Below, piece by piece: positions 1-8,189 of a DNA stretch of 64,000 bases. Position numbers and translations under genes: made by a program. The notes beneath the pieces are model-generated. The model was not told where the DNA came from. It did no database searches and saw nothing but the letters and a program-made list of their open reading frames with translations. The stretch comes from an uncultured Caldilineaceae bacterium (GTDB lineage: Bacteria > Chloroflexota > Anaerolineae > Caldilineales > Caldilineaceae), in NCBI GenBank assembly GCA_951813625.1, contig CATOTS010000032.1:1-64000 (forward strand), written 5' to 3'. Numbering within the stretch: position 1 is the first letter of the stretch; every line of letters starts with the position of its first letter.

Positions 1-46
1 CAGGTGAGGCCTCCGCCCATTCTCATGATGAACTGGTCGTGTGCGC

Positions 47-553
47 TCATGGGGCTTCATCCCACTTCTCGAGCTGGCCGGGGTGCAGCTGTTGCCAGCA
101 GGGGCGGCAGAGGGGAGAGCGGCCGTTGTTGACGGCGGGCACGGCTTTGCCGCGTTCGAGGCAGCGGTGGCACTGGCCGTCGAGGGCGTCGACCGGATGG
201 CGGCGCTGCAGCCAGTCTGCGGGCAGGCTGTGGAGGAAGGTCTTGCCTGCGCTCGCGGCGTCGGCGGCGGTCGGGTAGGTGACCGGCGACAGGTAGAGCA
301 CGGCGTCCTGGAAGTGGACGAGGAAGCTGTGGCGGCCGTTGTCGCGGCGCACTGTTTTGATTTTGCGGCCCTGGCCGTAGTCGAACTGCTTGGCGTCTCG
401 TTTGGATGCGGGCTGTGTGCTGGCCGTGTCCGGCTCCTTAGGGGCTGGCTCCTTTGTACTGGTTGCCGGCGGCGGCGAAACCGCGGCTGGATCCTTTGTG
501 GCTGGTGCTGGCGGTGGCGAAGCCGCTAGCGTGAACAGGGTGGACTGGGACAT
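47..553 (-). CDS. Hypothetical protein with two Cys-x2-Cys pairs
   Basis: A 168-residue protein not recognised as a named family. Residues 1-55 are low-complexity Pro/Ala/Thr/Lys. A compact basic segment follows (around DYGQGRKIKTVRRDNGRHSF). Near the C terminus, CHRC and CRPC, about 20 residues apart, could bind zinc. The start is well supported by AAGGAG eight bases upstream of ATG. It lies on the same strand as the HNH/DUF3102 genes to the right and probably belongs to the same mobile element. A nucleic-acid-binding role is inference only. Confidence 0.55.
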   Translation of the reverse strand: MSQSTLFTLAASPPPAPATKDPAAVSPPPATSTKEPAPKEPDTASTQPASKRDAKQFDYGQGRKIKTVRRDNGRHSFLVHFQDAVLYLSPVTYPTAADAASAGKTFLHSLPADWLQRRHPVDALDGQCHRCLERGKAVPAVNNGRSPLCRPCWQQLHPGQLEKWDEAP

Positions 554-889
554 GGTTTCTCCTTAACTGCCGAAACTTCCGAAACTCGAAAAGCGAAACT
601 TGAAACTCGAACTGCTGAACTGCAACGGCTCAATCCACGAAGGGACACGAAGGGACACGAAAACTTCAACACCGGAACGGCCGGACCTCGAATAGCGAAA
701 CTCGAACACCAATTGCGGACGCGGCAGTTGACGTTGCTGGCCACCGGCCACCGGCCACTGCAGTTCTTCGTGGATATTCGTGCAGCTTCGTGGAAAAGGG
801 GGTCGACGTTCGAGTTCCGGCCGTCCGCGGGCGCGGATTGTAAGCCGTGTGCTTGTGCGCGGCTGTCGGTGGATATGGAAATGTCGCGG
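554..889. other. Intergenic, no supported gene
   Basis: No reading frame here has a convincing start or codon bias. The stretch holds short iterated words (GAAACTCGAA-like and GGGACACGAAGGGACACGAA around 595-665) and ends at the promoter-like sequence of the next feature. A comparable unit, with GAAACTCGGACTGCAACTGC and CACGAATCTGCACGAATCTCCACGAA words, recurs at about 1310-1370, so it may be a repeated spacer of the element. Confidence 0.4.
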
Positions 890-990
890 GGTATGCTAAG
901 ATGGAACTTGCGCACCGAGAACCTCGACTTCTCGTTGAGCCGGGCCCGAAACTGCTTCCCACAGTGTCGGGTCCTTTCTTTTTTGTCAGG
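890..990 (+). ncRNA. Candidate small RNA unit A (promoter, hairpins, terminator)
   Basis: An extended -10 (TGCTAAGAT, about 894-902) is followed by a short hairpin (CGAGAA/TTCTCG, about 920-940). A second stem pairs CCCGA.ACTG with CAGT.TCGGG (about 945-975) and runs into TTTCTTTTTTG, which is intrinsic-terminator architecture. No open reading frame with a ribosome site lies inside. It points opposite to the flanking minus-strand genes. Similar units occur at 1570-1740 and 3681-3790. The -35 is weak, so this may only be a terminator with a fortuitous -10. Confidence 0.35.
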
Positions 991-1089
991 GGCTTCAGTA
1001 TAGCACAGGGTGCGCGAAAAGGGCAGGGCGGGCCGCGGCCGGCCGCTGTGGTCGATGGACGTTGAGAGCTTCGATTGTGGCGTTTGGAT

Positions 1090-1296
1090 TCAGGCACTGA
1101 GTGTCCATTGGATATGGAGGCGGCAGAAGCGTTCGCCGGTCTTGTGGCGGGTGTGGGTAGCGGGTTCGGCGCAATCGCCCCAGGCGCACGGTTCGTCGTT
1201 GCGTTGGGCGGCGCGGCGCTGGCTTTCTTCGGCGTCGGTGGTGGGCATATCGAAGAGCGGCATCTGCCCGGGCAGCGGTTTAATGTGTTGTGTCAT
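1090..1296 (-). CDS. Small hypothetical protein, zinc-finger-like C-terminal half
   Basis: A 68-residue protein starting MTQHIKPLPGQ. ATG at 1296 is preferred over a longer frame because AGGAG sits six bases upstream. The C-terminal half carries C-x4-C (CAWGDC), an HTRHKTGERFC stretch and RLH, a Cys/His spacing suggesting one metal site. Proteins like this are common in plasmids and phages beside replication or HNH genes. Function unknown. It shares strand and element with the HNH and DUF3102 genes. Confidence 0.5.
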   Translation of the reverse strand: MTQHIKPLPGQMPLFDMPTTDAEESQRRAAQRNDEPCAWGDCAEPATHTRHKTGERFCRLHIQWTLSA

Positions 1297-1569
1297 TGTG
1301 GCTCCTGGAACTTCTGAAACTCGGACTGCAACTGCCTGATCCACGAATCTGCACGAATCTCCACGAAGAACGTCAACTGCAGCTGGAATGTGTTCCGCTG
1401 GTGTTACTGGCGACCGGCCACCGGCTGCTGGCCGCTGGTGTTGAAGTTTTCGTGTAAATTCGTGTCCCTTCGTGGATATGGGTGTCAGATGTTCTGGTTT
1501 TCGAGTTTCAATTTCCGAGTTCCGGCCCTTGTAATCGTTCTGTAATATGCCGGTGGATCGGTCCCGTTT

Positions 1570-1740
1570 TTGGTGCTTTCGGCGGTTGTGCTATAATGCA
1601 GAAGTCCTTATGGCCGGGACGCGGAAGCGCCCTTTTCGTCCGGGCGGGACCGGTTCTCTGGCCGGGTTTCAGGGTGGAACTGGACATCATGCGGGGCCGG
1701 GTTCGGCGAAAACCCGGCCTCGTGCTTTTTACCCCTTGCC
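1570..1740 (+). ncRNA. Candidate small RNA unit B
   Basis: TTGGTG (1570-1575), a 16-base spacer and a perfect TATAAT (1592-1597) make a good sigma-70 promoter. About 100 bases on, GGCCGGGTT pairs with AACCCGGCC (about 1697-1723) and is followed by TCGTGCTTTTT, a typical intrinsic terminator. Between them lie further GC-rich stems and no ribosome-site/start combination. The predicted transcript is about 130 nucleotides, antisense in direction to the neighbouring genes. It could be a regulatory or antisense RNA of the mobile element. Confidence 0.45.
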
Positions 1741-1791
1741 TCGCGATCTTCCTCAACGTTGAGTTGACAGCTACCCTGCTGCTTTACGCGA

Positions 1792-1823
1792 CAACGCCGG
1801 CTACGATCTCGTAGCCGGCGTTG
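1792..1823. repeat. Perfect 15-bp inverted repeat with 2-base loop
   Basis: CAACGCCGGCTACGA, then TC, then its exact reverse complement. It lies between the terminator of the preceding RNA candidate and the 3' end of the DUF3102-like gene. There is no T-run on either side, so it is not a standard terminator. It could be a protein-binding palindrome or a cruciform site. Confidence 0.6.
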
Positions 1824-1999
1824 AGTGCTGCGCTTGCATATTGGTGGTGATGGGTATACAGTCGAAAGAAGTCACGAGTGATCCTCGTGGCCTAGCAGGG
1901 GCTGGGGGGATGGTTCTCGCCGACCCCCGGTTCCTGCATTTGATTAGGGTACGCCGACGATCGTACCATAATTGGTAGAACGAACAAAAGTTGACAAAT

Positions 2000-2962
2000 T
2001 CACATATTGCCGTCGGACAGCTTGTCGGCGGCGGGGTTGTCAGGGCGCTGCTCCGGGTTTGGGGCGGCGTTTTTGTTTTCTGCGGCATCGTCGACGTCAA
2101 CGAAGCAGGAGAGGCCGAGGCGGAAGGCGGTGTGGCTGCCGGGCAGGAGGAGTCGCGGCGTGCGCAGGCGCAGCTGTATGCGGCGCTGCGGTTCGGCGTG
2201 TGCGTCCGCCGGCGCGGGCAGGGCTTTCTCCTGCGGCGGCGGCGAGGTGCGCGGGGCCGGGAACGGCGGCTGTCTTTGGAAGGGCGGGAGGCCTGAACCC
2301 GGACTGGTTAACTGGCGGAACTCGGAACGGCCTGAACTCGGACTGCGCGTGCCGGGCGAAGGTGTCGGCGTTTCCGGCGCGGTGGGTTGCTCCCGGGCCA
2401 GGGGGGCCTGTGGCTGCGCTGGCGGTTGATCGCGGGCCTCTGGCGGCTGTGGCAGCTCGTCGACGGCCCCTGGCTGCGCTGGCTGCGGTTCCTGCAGCTC
2501 TGGCGGCTCGTCGTGTGCCTGGGCGGCCTGCAGCTGTTCCTGCGGCGCTGTGGGCGGCTCCTGGGCCTGTGGCGGCTCGTCGAGGGCCTGGGCGGCTTCT
2601 GGCTCATCCAGCAGCTTCGGCTGCGCCGGCGGCTGGTCCTGCGGCTCGGTGTTCGGGTTGCGGGTCTCGATTTCCGGGTTGCGGCTTTTCGCCGTCAGCG
2701 CGGCGGACACACTGGAAAATGTCCCAACTTGGGACATTTCGGGGTACTTTTTGCGCAGGCTGATGAAGCGGTGGGCGGTGGATTTGGTGATGCCGCGCTC
2801 TTCGAGGCCTGAGCGCCAGCCGCCGTGCGGGAGCTGTTCTCTGATGCGCATGAGCGCGTCGCCGGCGAGCCAGGCCTCCTCGACGGTGCGGCGGGCGTAT
2901 TGCTGGAAGGCCTGCAGGTGTTCTTCGGCCTCCTGCCAGAGGGCGATCAGTTGTTCGGCCAT
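2000..2962 (-). CDS. DUF3102-like DNA-binding protein with long Pro/Gln/Glu tail
   Basis: 320 residues. The first ~75 carry the DUF3102 pattern: helical start, ARRTVEEAWLAGDALMRIRE, LPHGGW, ERGITKSTAHRFISLRKKYPE. These proteins are typically encoded by plasmids and integrative elements and are thought to bind DNA through a helix-turn-helix. From about residue 105 the chain is a disordered Pro/Gln/Glu-rich tail of degenerate PPAQP/DEPP-type repeats, much longer than the family core. The start lies four bases after the HNH stop codon, so the genes are co-transcribed. A decayed paralogue lies at 3702-4538. Confidence 0.7.
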   Translation of the reverse strand: MAEQLIALWQEAEEHLQAFQQYARRTVEEAWLAGDALMRIREQLPHGGWRSGLEERGITKSTAHRFISLRKKYPEMSQVGTFSSVSAALTAKSRNPEIETRNPNTEPQDQPPAQPKLLDEPEAAQALDEPPQAQEPPTAPQEQLQAAQAHDEPPELQEPQPAQPGAVDELPQPPEARDQPPAQPQAPLAREQPTAPETPTPSPGTRSPSSGRSEFRQLTSPGSGLPPFQRQPPFPAPRTSPPPQEKALPAPADAHAEPQRRIQLRLRTPRLLLPGSHTAFRLGLSCFVDVDDAAENKNAAPNPEQRPDNPAADKLSDGNM

Positions 2963-2966
2963 CGGG

Positions 2967-3278
2967 TCACTCCACGAGGCGCAGCTGTCCGGCGTCGCGG
3001 TAGGCGTTGTGTTTGCGGTTGGCGGCGCGGTTCTTGCTGTCGTTGCGGTTGTGGCAGATGCGGCAGAGCGCGGCCAGGTTGTCGTCGGCGTTGTTGGTCG
3101 GGTCGTGGTCGAGATGGGCGGTGGACAGGTACTCGACCTTGCCGGTTTCGGGGTGCGGTTTGCCGTGCTGCGCGCCGCAGCGTTCGCAGCGGCCGCCGGC
3201 GCGCTGGAAGCGGATGCGGTCGGAGATCTCGGGCCAGTTTTCGGGGTAGAGGGCTTTCAGCTCGGGGCGGATCGGCAT
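2967..3278 (-). CDS. HNH endonuclease-like protein
   Basis: 103 residues. CERCGAQHGKP is a first zinc knuckle, LSTAHLDHDPTNNADDNLAAL supplies the HNH catalytic His/Asp/Asn, and CRICHNRND is the second knuckle with the terminal His. This is the compact phage/element HNH fold that cuts DNA with a divalent metal. It sits directly upstream of the DUF3102-like gene and 3 bases after the likely end of the preceding small gene. ATG at 3278 is preceded by GAGAGA. Family is clear; biological target unknown. Confidence 0.75.
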   Translation of the reverse strand: MPIRPELKALYPENWPEISDRIRFQRAGGRCERCGAQHGKPHPETGKVEYLSTAHLDHDPTNNADDNLAALCRICHNRNDSKNRAANRKHNAYRDAGQLRLVE

Positions 3279-3281
3279 CGG

Positions 3282-3612
3282 CTATTCTCTCTCGTTCAGT
3301 CGGGGCCTGCCGGCCGCGGGCCGGCCGCTGCGGCAACCGCTTGCGGACCTCGTATGGAATGCCGGGCCCGATCGGGGCGTTCTCGTAGATCTCGTACGCG
3401 GCGTCCGGTTGGACCGGGGTGTCGAGCAGCCAGGTGAGCGGCTCGCTGGTTTTGCGGTGGCGGCTGTAGGCAAGCCAGGCGAGAAGGTCGTTGTGTTGCC
3501 TGTGTTTGAGCTTGTCGCGGATGCAGGTCCAGTCCGCGACCGAGCACGTTTCGACCGTTTCGAGCAGGTGGTCGACGCGTTTGTCGTCGAGGTACTGTCG
3601 GGGGCGGTCCAT
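3282..3612 (-). CDS. Small hypothetical protein, probably frameshifted near its 3' end
   Basis: From ATG at 3612 (MDRPRQYLDDKRVDHLLE) about 85-100 residues look like real, mostly helical protein (VADWTCIRDKLKHRQHNDLLAWLAYSRH... split here for length). That frame then runs on through the HNH gene to 2947 without a stop. Switching frame around 3300-3350 gives a stop at 3282, three bases before HNH, the spacing expected in this operon. A one-base indel in the GC-rich stretch is therefore likely, either a true lesion or an assembly error. No function recognised. Confidence 0.45.
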
Positions 3613-3680
3613 AGGTTGTGTTGGGGGGGCTGAGGCGGGCGCGCGCAGACGTGGGCGCGGGCCCGCGGCGCGGTTTTCGT

Positions 3681-3790
3681 TTGTCTGAGTTTTGGGGTGT
3701 GCTAAAATGCGATGGATGCATGAGCCATTCCCTCGTGCATTGCCCGGGGCGGGGGTATCCTCCCCAAACCGGGCACACTTTTTTCCTCTC
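3681..3790 (+). ncRNA. Candidate small RNA unit C
   Basis: TTGTCT (3681-3686), 16 bases, TAAAAT (3703-3708) form a promoter. Transcription would begin near 3715. Only about 30 bases later TGCCCGG pairs with CCGGGCA, with an inner GGGG/CCCC stem, and CACTTTTTTCC follows (to about 3786): a clear intrinsic terminator. The transcript would be about 70 nucleotides with no plausible reading frame. It overlaps the 3' end of the DUF3102-like pseudogene on the other strand. Confidence 0.45.
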
Positions 3791-4538
3791 GGAAGTAGTT
3801 TACCATTTGCTGGAAACAGCCGCAAAAAGGGGTATTTCGGCTCGTCTCGGCAACTGCGCCAGGGTCGTTTTTCAACAGGCCGATGTTCACGTGACACGAC
3901 AGCCGCCGCATCATGTAGAGGCCCGCCGACACTAGGTCATCGCTTTTGAACGAACCCACTAGGAAGCGAATCTTGCCTTTCACGTTTTCGCTGAATTCCT
4001 GCAGTTCCTCGGCATTCATGTAGATGTCGGGCCAATGTGGATGGCTCGCCCCGCTCCCAATCCCACAGATCATCGCAACTGATCACGCAGTTCGGGTTGA
4101 TCTGCTGTTTTGCCGGAGCTGCGCGCCCTTCCTCTTGTCCACCAGAGCAGCCTGCACGATTTCAGGATACTTGCGCCGCAACCGCATCATTCGTTTTGCC
4201 ACATGACCAGATATGCCCCGTTCCTGCAGGGGAGGTGTCCATGCGCCATGCGGCAGTTGTTCTTTGATGCGCAGAAGAGCAGCGTCAGCCAGCCACGCTT
4301 CCTCGACCGTCCGCCGGGCCGGGCGCTCAAATTCCCGTAAGTGTTACTTCGCTTCCTGCCAGAGACTCACTGTTATGGCGTCCACGTCTTGCACCCCACG
4401 CCTAACGCCTTTTTTCACCGGGGGACGTCCCTCTTGCGTATCCTCGGGCCGTTCTTCACAATGAGTAGGATCATTCAGGACCACAGTCACTTTTGGCGTG
4501 CCATTGGAGTTAGGCTCCACTAAAATCATCGGGTCCAA
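3702..4538 (-). pseudogene. Decayed second copy of the DUF3102-like gene
   Basis: Read from ATG 4538, the frame gives SLWQEAK, a TAA stop (4344-4346), then HLREFERPARRTVEEAWL, LRIKEQLPHGAW, LQERGISGHVAKRMM and LRRKYPEI. This matches ALWQEAEEHLQAFQ...ARRTVEEAWL...LPHGGW...KKYPEM of the intact gene at 2000-2962 codon for codon across the stop. A second stop is at 4083-4085; another frame (NPNCVISCDDLWDWERGEP) looks more protein-like there, so frameshifts exist too. From MNAEELQEFSENVKGKIRF (4019) the first frame looks coding again. Base composition is lower in GC than the intact copy. Confidence 0.7.
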
Positions 4539-4628
4539 ACTCTCTTCCCTCGCCTCTCTAAGCCATTCTTCGACAATCTTTCGTCGATTAGATGGAACCC
4601 CTCTAAGTTCATCCGTTCAGTACCTCCT

Positions 4629-5321
4629 CTAAACAGATCCATTATTATGCTCATCATCCGCCACGCCGTCGGGCAGATCTAACATGACGCCCACATTGGC
4701 GAACGCCTCGTAGACGAAGTGAATTGCGTCCATCTCCTGCTGGCATATGCCCTCCCCCAGAACCTCTTCGAGATTCTGCCGGGAAAGTCCCCTTTTCTGC
4801 CCTGTATATGTCAGAAGAGAACGAATCCTCGCGAGGGGATTGATGGACCTAGGCCCAAGAGCTGGACCGCGAACAAAGGTGTGTCGTGGAGCAATATAGC
4901 CGGCACGTGGATCAACAGTTTCATGGTCAGCAAGCGGCAGCAACACGCTGCCGGCAACGGATAGCGCATTGCGCTGGAAGAAGCTGAAGGCAGCAGGACC
5001 AGTAGCCGGCTGCCCGGCGTATACGCGAGAAGCACGTCTCCTAGCTGAACAGTAGCATGCGTCATGCTCGGAGCGCGCCGTATGCGGCCTCCAGCGTCCA
5101 TGCAGGCCTGCTACTTTCTCTCGATCAACCCTTCCCTTTTCCACCAGTCTCTTTAGCCTCGCATTGTCGGATTCGAGCACGCTGTGTTCTCCGATACCGC
5201 ATCCGCCAGGGCACTCATTGGCCTTGGCGCTTCGCTGTTCCCTTCCCTGCTTTTGTGGTAGGATGGGTTCACCACAGCGATTCAAAAATGTTAGCTCAGA
5301 GGAAACCATGACTAAGAGCAA
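4629..5321 (-). CDS. Unrecognised open frame, doubtful
   Basis: A 230-codon frame between the pseudogene and the secreted nuclease gene. Only the C-terminal third has natural-looking composition (QNLEEVLGEGICQQEMDAIH, FANVGVMLDLPDGVADDE). The rest is rich in Arg/Ala/Ser and resembles noncoding translation. A competing frame on the same strand (4811-5101) is hydrophobic but equally unassigned. It may be another decayed gene of the left-hand element. No function is proposed. Confidence 0.25.
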   Translation of the reverse strand: MLLVMVSSELTFLNRCGEPILPQKQGREQRSAKANECPGGCGIGEHSVLESDNARLKRLVEKGRVDREKVAGLHGRWRPHTARSEHDACYCSARRRASRVYAGQPATGPAAFSFFQRNALSVAGSVLLPLADHETVDPRAGYIAPRHTFVRGPALGPRSINPLARIRSLLTYTGQKRGLSRQNLEEVLGEGICQQEMDAIHFVYEAFANVGVMLDLPDGVADDEHNNGSV

Positions 5322-5415
5322 GCGGGCGCATTGCGCCCCCTTGCTGGGCTAACAGGTTCGTGGAATCGCTGTGGTGGCGTCCATTGCTCTGTTTCCATCA
5401 AGGGGGCACCGCCAC

Positions 5416-6573
5416 ATGAAGGGCATCATTGCCGTCCTCACATTGGCGTTGGTTCTGCAGACCGCCTTCATTTTGTCCCGGTCGCCGGGCTCTACCCAGG
5501 AGCCCACGGGCAGCCAACTCCCGACAGAATACAAAGCGCTGACAACGGAGGTAGAACGTCTCTCCACGGATGTGGCGGAGCTGAAAGCGCGCGTCTCGGC
5601 GCTGGAAGCGGGGATTGCAACGCCGACACCTACGCCCGTTTCTGTTCCGCACTGTGTCGTCAACCGCGAGAGGGTCAATGTACGGGAAGGGCCTGGGGTT
5701 GCTTTTGCAGTTGTAGGCACGGTATCCCGAGGGGAAGGATTCGATATTCGAGGAAGTAACGCAGCGGGGGACTGGTACCGGTTCTGCTGTGTGGGCGGGA
5801 GGGGCGGTTGGATCTATGCGCCGCTTCTGCTCTGCACAAATGATGAACTGATTCTCGTTGCGAAGAACATTCCGACTCGGCCCACCGACACCCCTACACC
5901 CACCAACACTCCCGCACCAACAAACACTCTCACGCCTACAGACACGCCGACCCCGAATTGGCCCAGGATTGCCCCTAAAAACCGTTGCTCCCCATATAAC
6001 CAGAGCGACTACTCGTATCCGCAGAGTGTGGAGTCGCAGATCGTCAGGCAGATGGGGGGACGCATCTACAGTCCATATACAGGACAGTGCTTTTCGAGCA
6101 CCGGCGAAACCGAAATTGAACACATTGTGGCGCGCAGTGAGGCGCATGATAGTGGGCTTTGCGCCGCAAGTATGGCAACCAGGCAGGCTTTTGCGAGGGA
6201 CATTCTTAACCTTACTCTGGCTAGCCCATCAGTAAATAGACAGAAATGGGGGAAAGACGCGGCGGAATGGCTGCCTACCATGAACCGCTGTTGGTTTGTA
6301 AGTCAGGTGGTGGCGGTGAAGCGGAAATATGGACTGTCAATGGACCCCGCGGAGGCACAAAGAGTGCAATCGATTTTGAACGGTTGCAGCAGCACGGATA
6401 TGCAGTTTACCGAATGCCCCACCCCGTCTTCATCGTCTATCTCTCCCCCGCCACCTTGTCCAAGAAACTGTACAGAGGCACACGCAATGGGTATGAGCAA
6501 TATGGGGATAGGGCACAGGTGTTACAAGCCCAAGCTCGACGGGGACGGAGATGGTATTGCCTGTGAGTCGTAG
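5416..6573 (+). CDS. Secreted SH3b - HNH nuclease - Excalibur protein
   Basis: 385 residues from ATG 5416, chosen over an upstream frame start because MKGIIAVLTLALVLQTAFIL is a clean signal peptide/anchor. In order: a short coiled coil (EVERLSTDVAELKARVSALE); a bacterial SH3_3 domain (VNVREGPGVAFAVVGTVSRG, WIYAP); a Thr/Pro linker (TDTPTPTNTPAPTNTLTP); an HNH nuclease of the DUF1524/GmrSD-like secreted type (ETEIEHIVARSEAHDSGLC, then ILNLTLASPSVNRQKWGKDA and EWLP); and a C-terminal Excalibur calcium-binding motif (DGDGDGIACES). It probably acts outside the cell as a wall-associated nuclease. A 14-codon frame with its own GAGGAAACC site (5308-5352) could be a leader peptide. Confidence 0.8.
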   Translation: MKGIIAVLTLALVLQTAFILSRSPGSTQEPTGSQLPTEYKALTTEVERLSTDVAELKARVSALEAGIATPTPTPVSVPHCVVNRERVNVREGPGVAFAVVGTVSRGEGFDIRGSNAAGDWYRFCCVGGRGGWIYAPLLLCTNDELILVAKNIPTRPTDTPTPTNTPAPTNTLTPTDTPTPNWPRIAPKNRCSPYNQSDYSYPQSVESQIVRQMGGRIYSPYTGQCFSSTGETEIEHIVARSEAHDSGLCAASMATRQAFARDILNLTLASPSVNRQKWGKDAAEWLPTMNRCWFVSQVVAVKRKYGLSMDPAEAQRVQSILNGCSSTDMQFTECPTPSSSSISPPPPCPRNCTEAHAMGMSNMGIGHRCYKPKLDGDGDGIACES

Positions 6574-6735
6574 GCTGACGGGTCTGGCCCTGTTCGCGTA
6601 AGGGGTCCGCCGCCGTGTGTGGTCCCGATTTTCGAACAGCGCACTGCCGCTTTACCGGCGTGGTGAGTTGCTACACCATGCACATAGCTTGCGGTCCAGT
6701 TTGTGGGACTCAATTTATGGCAAGAGGGCAAGATT

Positions 6736-7653
6736 ATGAATAAAGAACTGGGCAGCGCAGTTTTGAGTTTGATTATCCTGTGCGTGGGATTTTTGATTTG
6801 GGTCGTTGCTGGTGGTAAGCAGCCCCAAGAGTTAGTGAGGCAATACTTCCCGTCCACTGTGTCCGGCCCGACTGCCACACCCCGTCCTACTCCAACTCCT
6901 TCTTTCAGTTATTGGTTTAACCAAGGCAGGGACGATCTGCTTGAAGGTCGCTACCGGGTAGCAATTGGTAACTTTGACGAAGCAATCCGCTTGAAGCCCG
7001 ACTCTGCCCCATCCTACAACAGTAGGGGCGTTGCCAAAGGCAGCCTGCATCTAGACAAAGAGGCTATCTTGGACTATAGTCGAGCAATCGAGAAAGACCC
7101 CTCCAACGCTTGCTATTTCGCAAACAGAGGTACAGCCAAGGCGGACCTCAAACAGTTCCCAGAGGCTTTGAAAGATTTAGATTACGCCATCTCATTGCGG
7201 TCACGGTTTGATGAGGCATTCACCAGAAGGGGGTATGTCAAGCTATTGCTCAAAGAGTACAAGAGCGCCATTGAGGACTTTGATCAAGCCATAAGCATGA
7301 GGAATGAACCAGGCACCGGCACCAAGATTGAGCTTTGCCCCGCAGAAGAAGAAATAGAACAAGGGATTTCGCCAACACCTGGCTCTACGCCAACACCAGA
7401 CACCGCACAAACGTCCGGCCAAACCGCAACACCGACCCCCACATTGACACCAAACCCTTGCCCCAGCGCCTGTTTTAGCGACAACGATGCAAGGTTTATC
7501 AAAACGTACCTGTGGCGAGGGCAGGCCCACTATGCCCTGAGAAACTATCCGGCCGCTCTCGCGGATTTAGAGATCGCGCTGGAACTGGCCCACAAGTACG
7601 AAGACACCGAGTCGGCGGAGTCGGCCCAATACCTAATCGATGATATCGAGTAG
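6736..7653 (+). CDS. Membrane-anchored TPR protein
   Basis: 305 residues from ATG 6736 (AGAGGGCAAG upstream). One N-terminal transmembrane helix (AVLSLIILCVGFLIWVVAGG) is followed by a short Thr/Pro linker. Then come about four tetratricopeptide repeats: RYRVAIGNFDEAIRLKPDSA, KEAILDYSRAIEKDPSNA, PEALKDLDYAISLRSRFDEA and YKSAIEDFDQAI. A second Thr/Pro linker (about residues 210-245) precedes one more repeat (YPAALADLEIALELAHKYED). TPRs mediate protein contacts; the partner is unknown. Linker style matches the preceding secreted nuclease, so both are probably native to the host. Confidence 0.8.
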   Translation: MNKELGSAVLSLIILCVGFLIWVVAGGKQPQELVRQYFPSTVSGPTATPRPTPTPSFSYWFNQGRDDLLEGRYRVAIGNFDEAIRLKPDSAPSYNSRGVAKGSLHLDKEAILDYSRAIEKDPSNACYFANRGTAKADLKQFPEALKDLDYAISLRSRFDEAFTRRGYVKLLLKEYKSAIEDFDQAISMRNEPGTGTKIELCPAEEEIEQGISPTPGSTPTPDTAQTSGQTATPTPTLTPNPCPSACFSDNDARFIKTYLWRGQAHYALRNYPAALADLEIALELAHKYEDTESAESAQYLIDDIE

Positions 7654-7904
7654 CTGGCGCGGGTTGCCGATTCTGCTTCTGGACGAAGGGCGGCAGGCCC
7701 AGACAATTGGCGGTGCATGTCCTAGAATCGGAATGTGACTTTGGCCTTTTTCCTTCAACCACGCGCAGTTTTCTCTCTCAATCAGCAAGTTGGTCCCTCC
7801 GGGATTCGTCTTGACAACAGCGGGGGCGCGACCAAAGCGCAGGATACGGTCGCCCGTACGTAGCAAGCGAAAAGCGGTCCTCCAATCGCAGCAGCGCCTC
7901 TCAA

Positions 7905-8189
7905 GACTGCATACAGTGGGTCCGACCCTTCCGTACGCTGCTCCTCCTCGTCTACGCCTTGCAGTTGCTGGTCGGCGCAGTGAATCTGGCTACGCTGGGT
8001 CCGATTCCGTTTCAGATTTTGCATCTCGCACTGGCGGTCGCCGCCTTTTCTTGCTGGTCTGTGGTCGGTTGGGTGACCCTGAGCACCCCCGAATCGCCGC
8101 TGTGGCGCGGTCAGCTCCCCGGCAAACCAAGGAGATCCAGTCTTCATGACAGATACCGTTTCCGGCCTGTCCGCCGCCACCTGGCGTGA
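7905..8189 (+). pseudogene. ctaA: 3' fragment of heme A synthase (COX15/CtaA family)
   Basis: Without a start codon, this frame gives RTLLLLVYALQLLVGAVNLA, LGPIPFQILHLALAVAAF and a final hydrophobic stretch, then a Pro/Arg-rich end. The Q-LLVGAVN...P-Q-LHLALA pattern is the heme-ligand region of the last part of CtaA, which oxidises heme O to heme A in the cytoplasmic membrane. Only about 80 of roughly 300 residues remain. The next gene is the 5' end of ctaB, its usual neighbour, so the order is ancestral and the upstream part was lost. Confidence 0.6.

Noticed and set aside
2387-3437. Long plus-strand frames over the DUF3102 and HNH genes
   Set aside because: They translate to Leu/Arg/Gly-rich strings mirroring the Pro/Gln-rich tail on the real strand.
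5880-5960. Short tandem repeat or CRISPR-like pattern
   Set aside because: It is codon-level repetition encoding a Thr/Pro linker inside the secreted nuclease gene.
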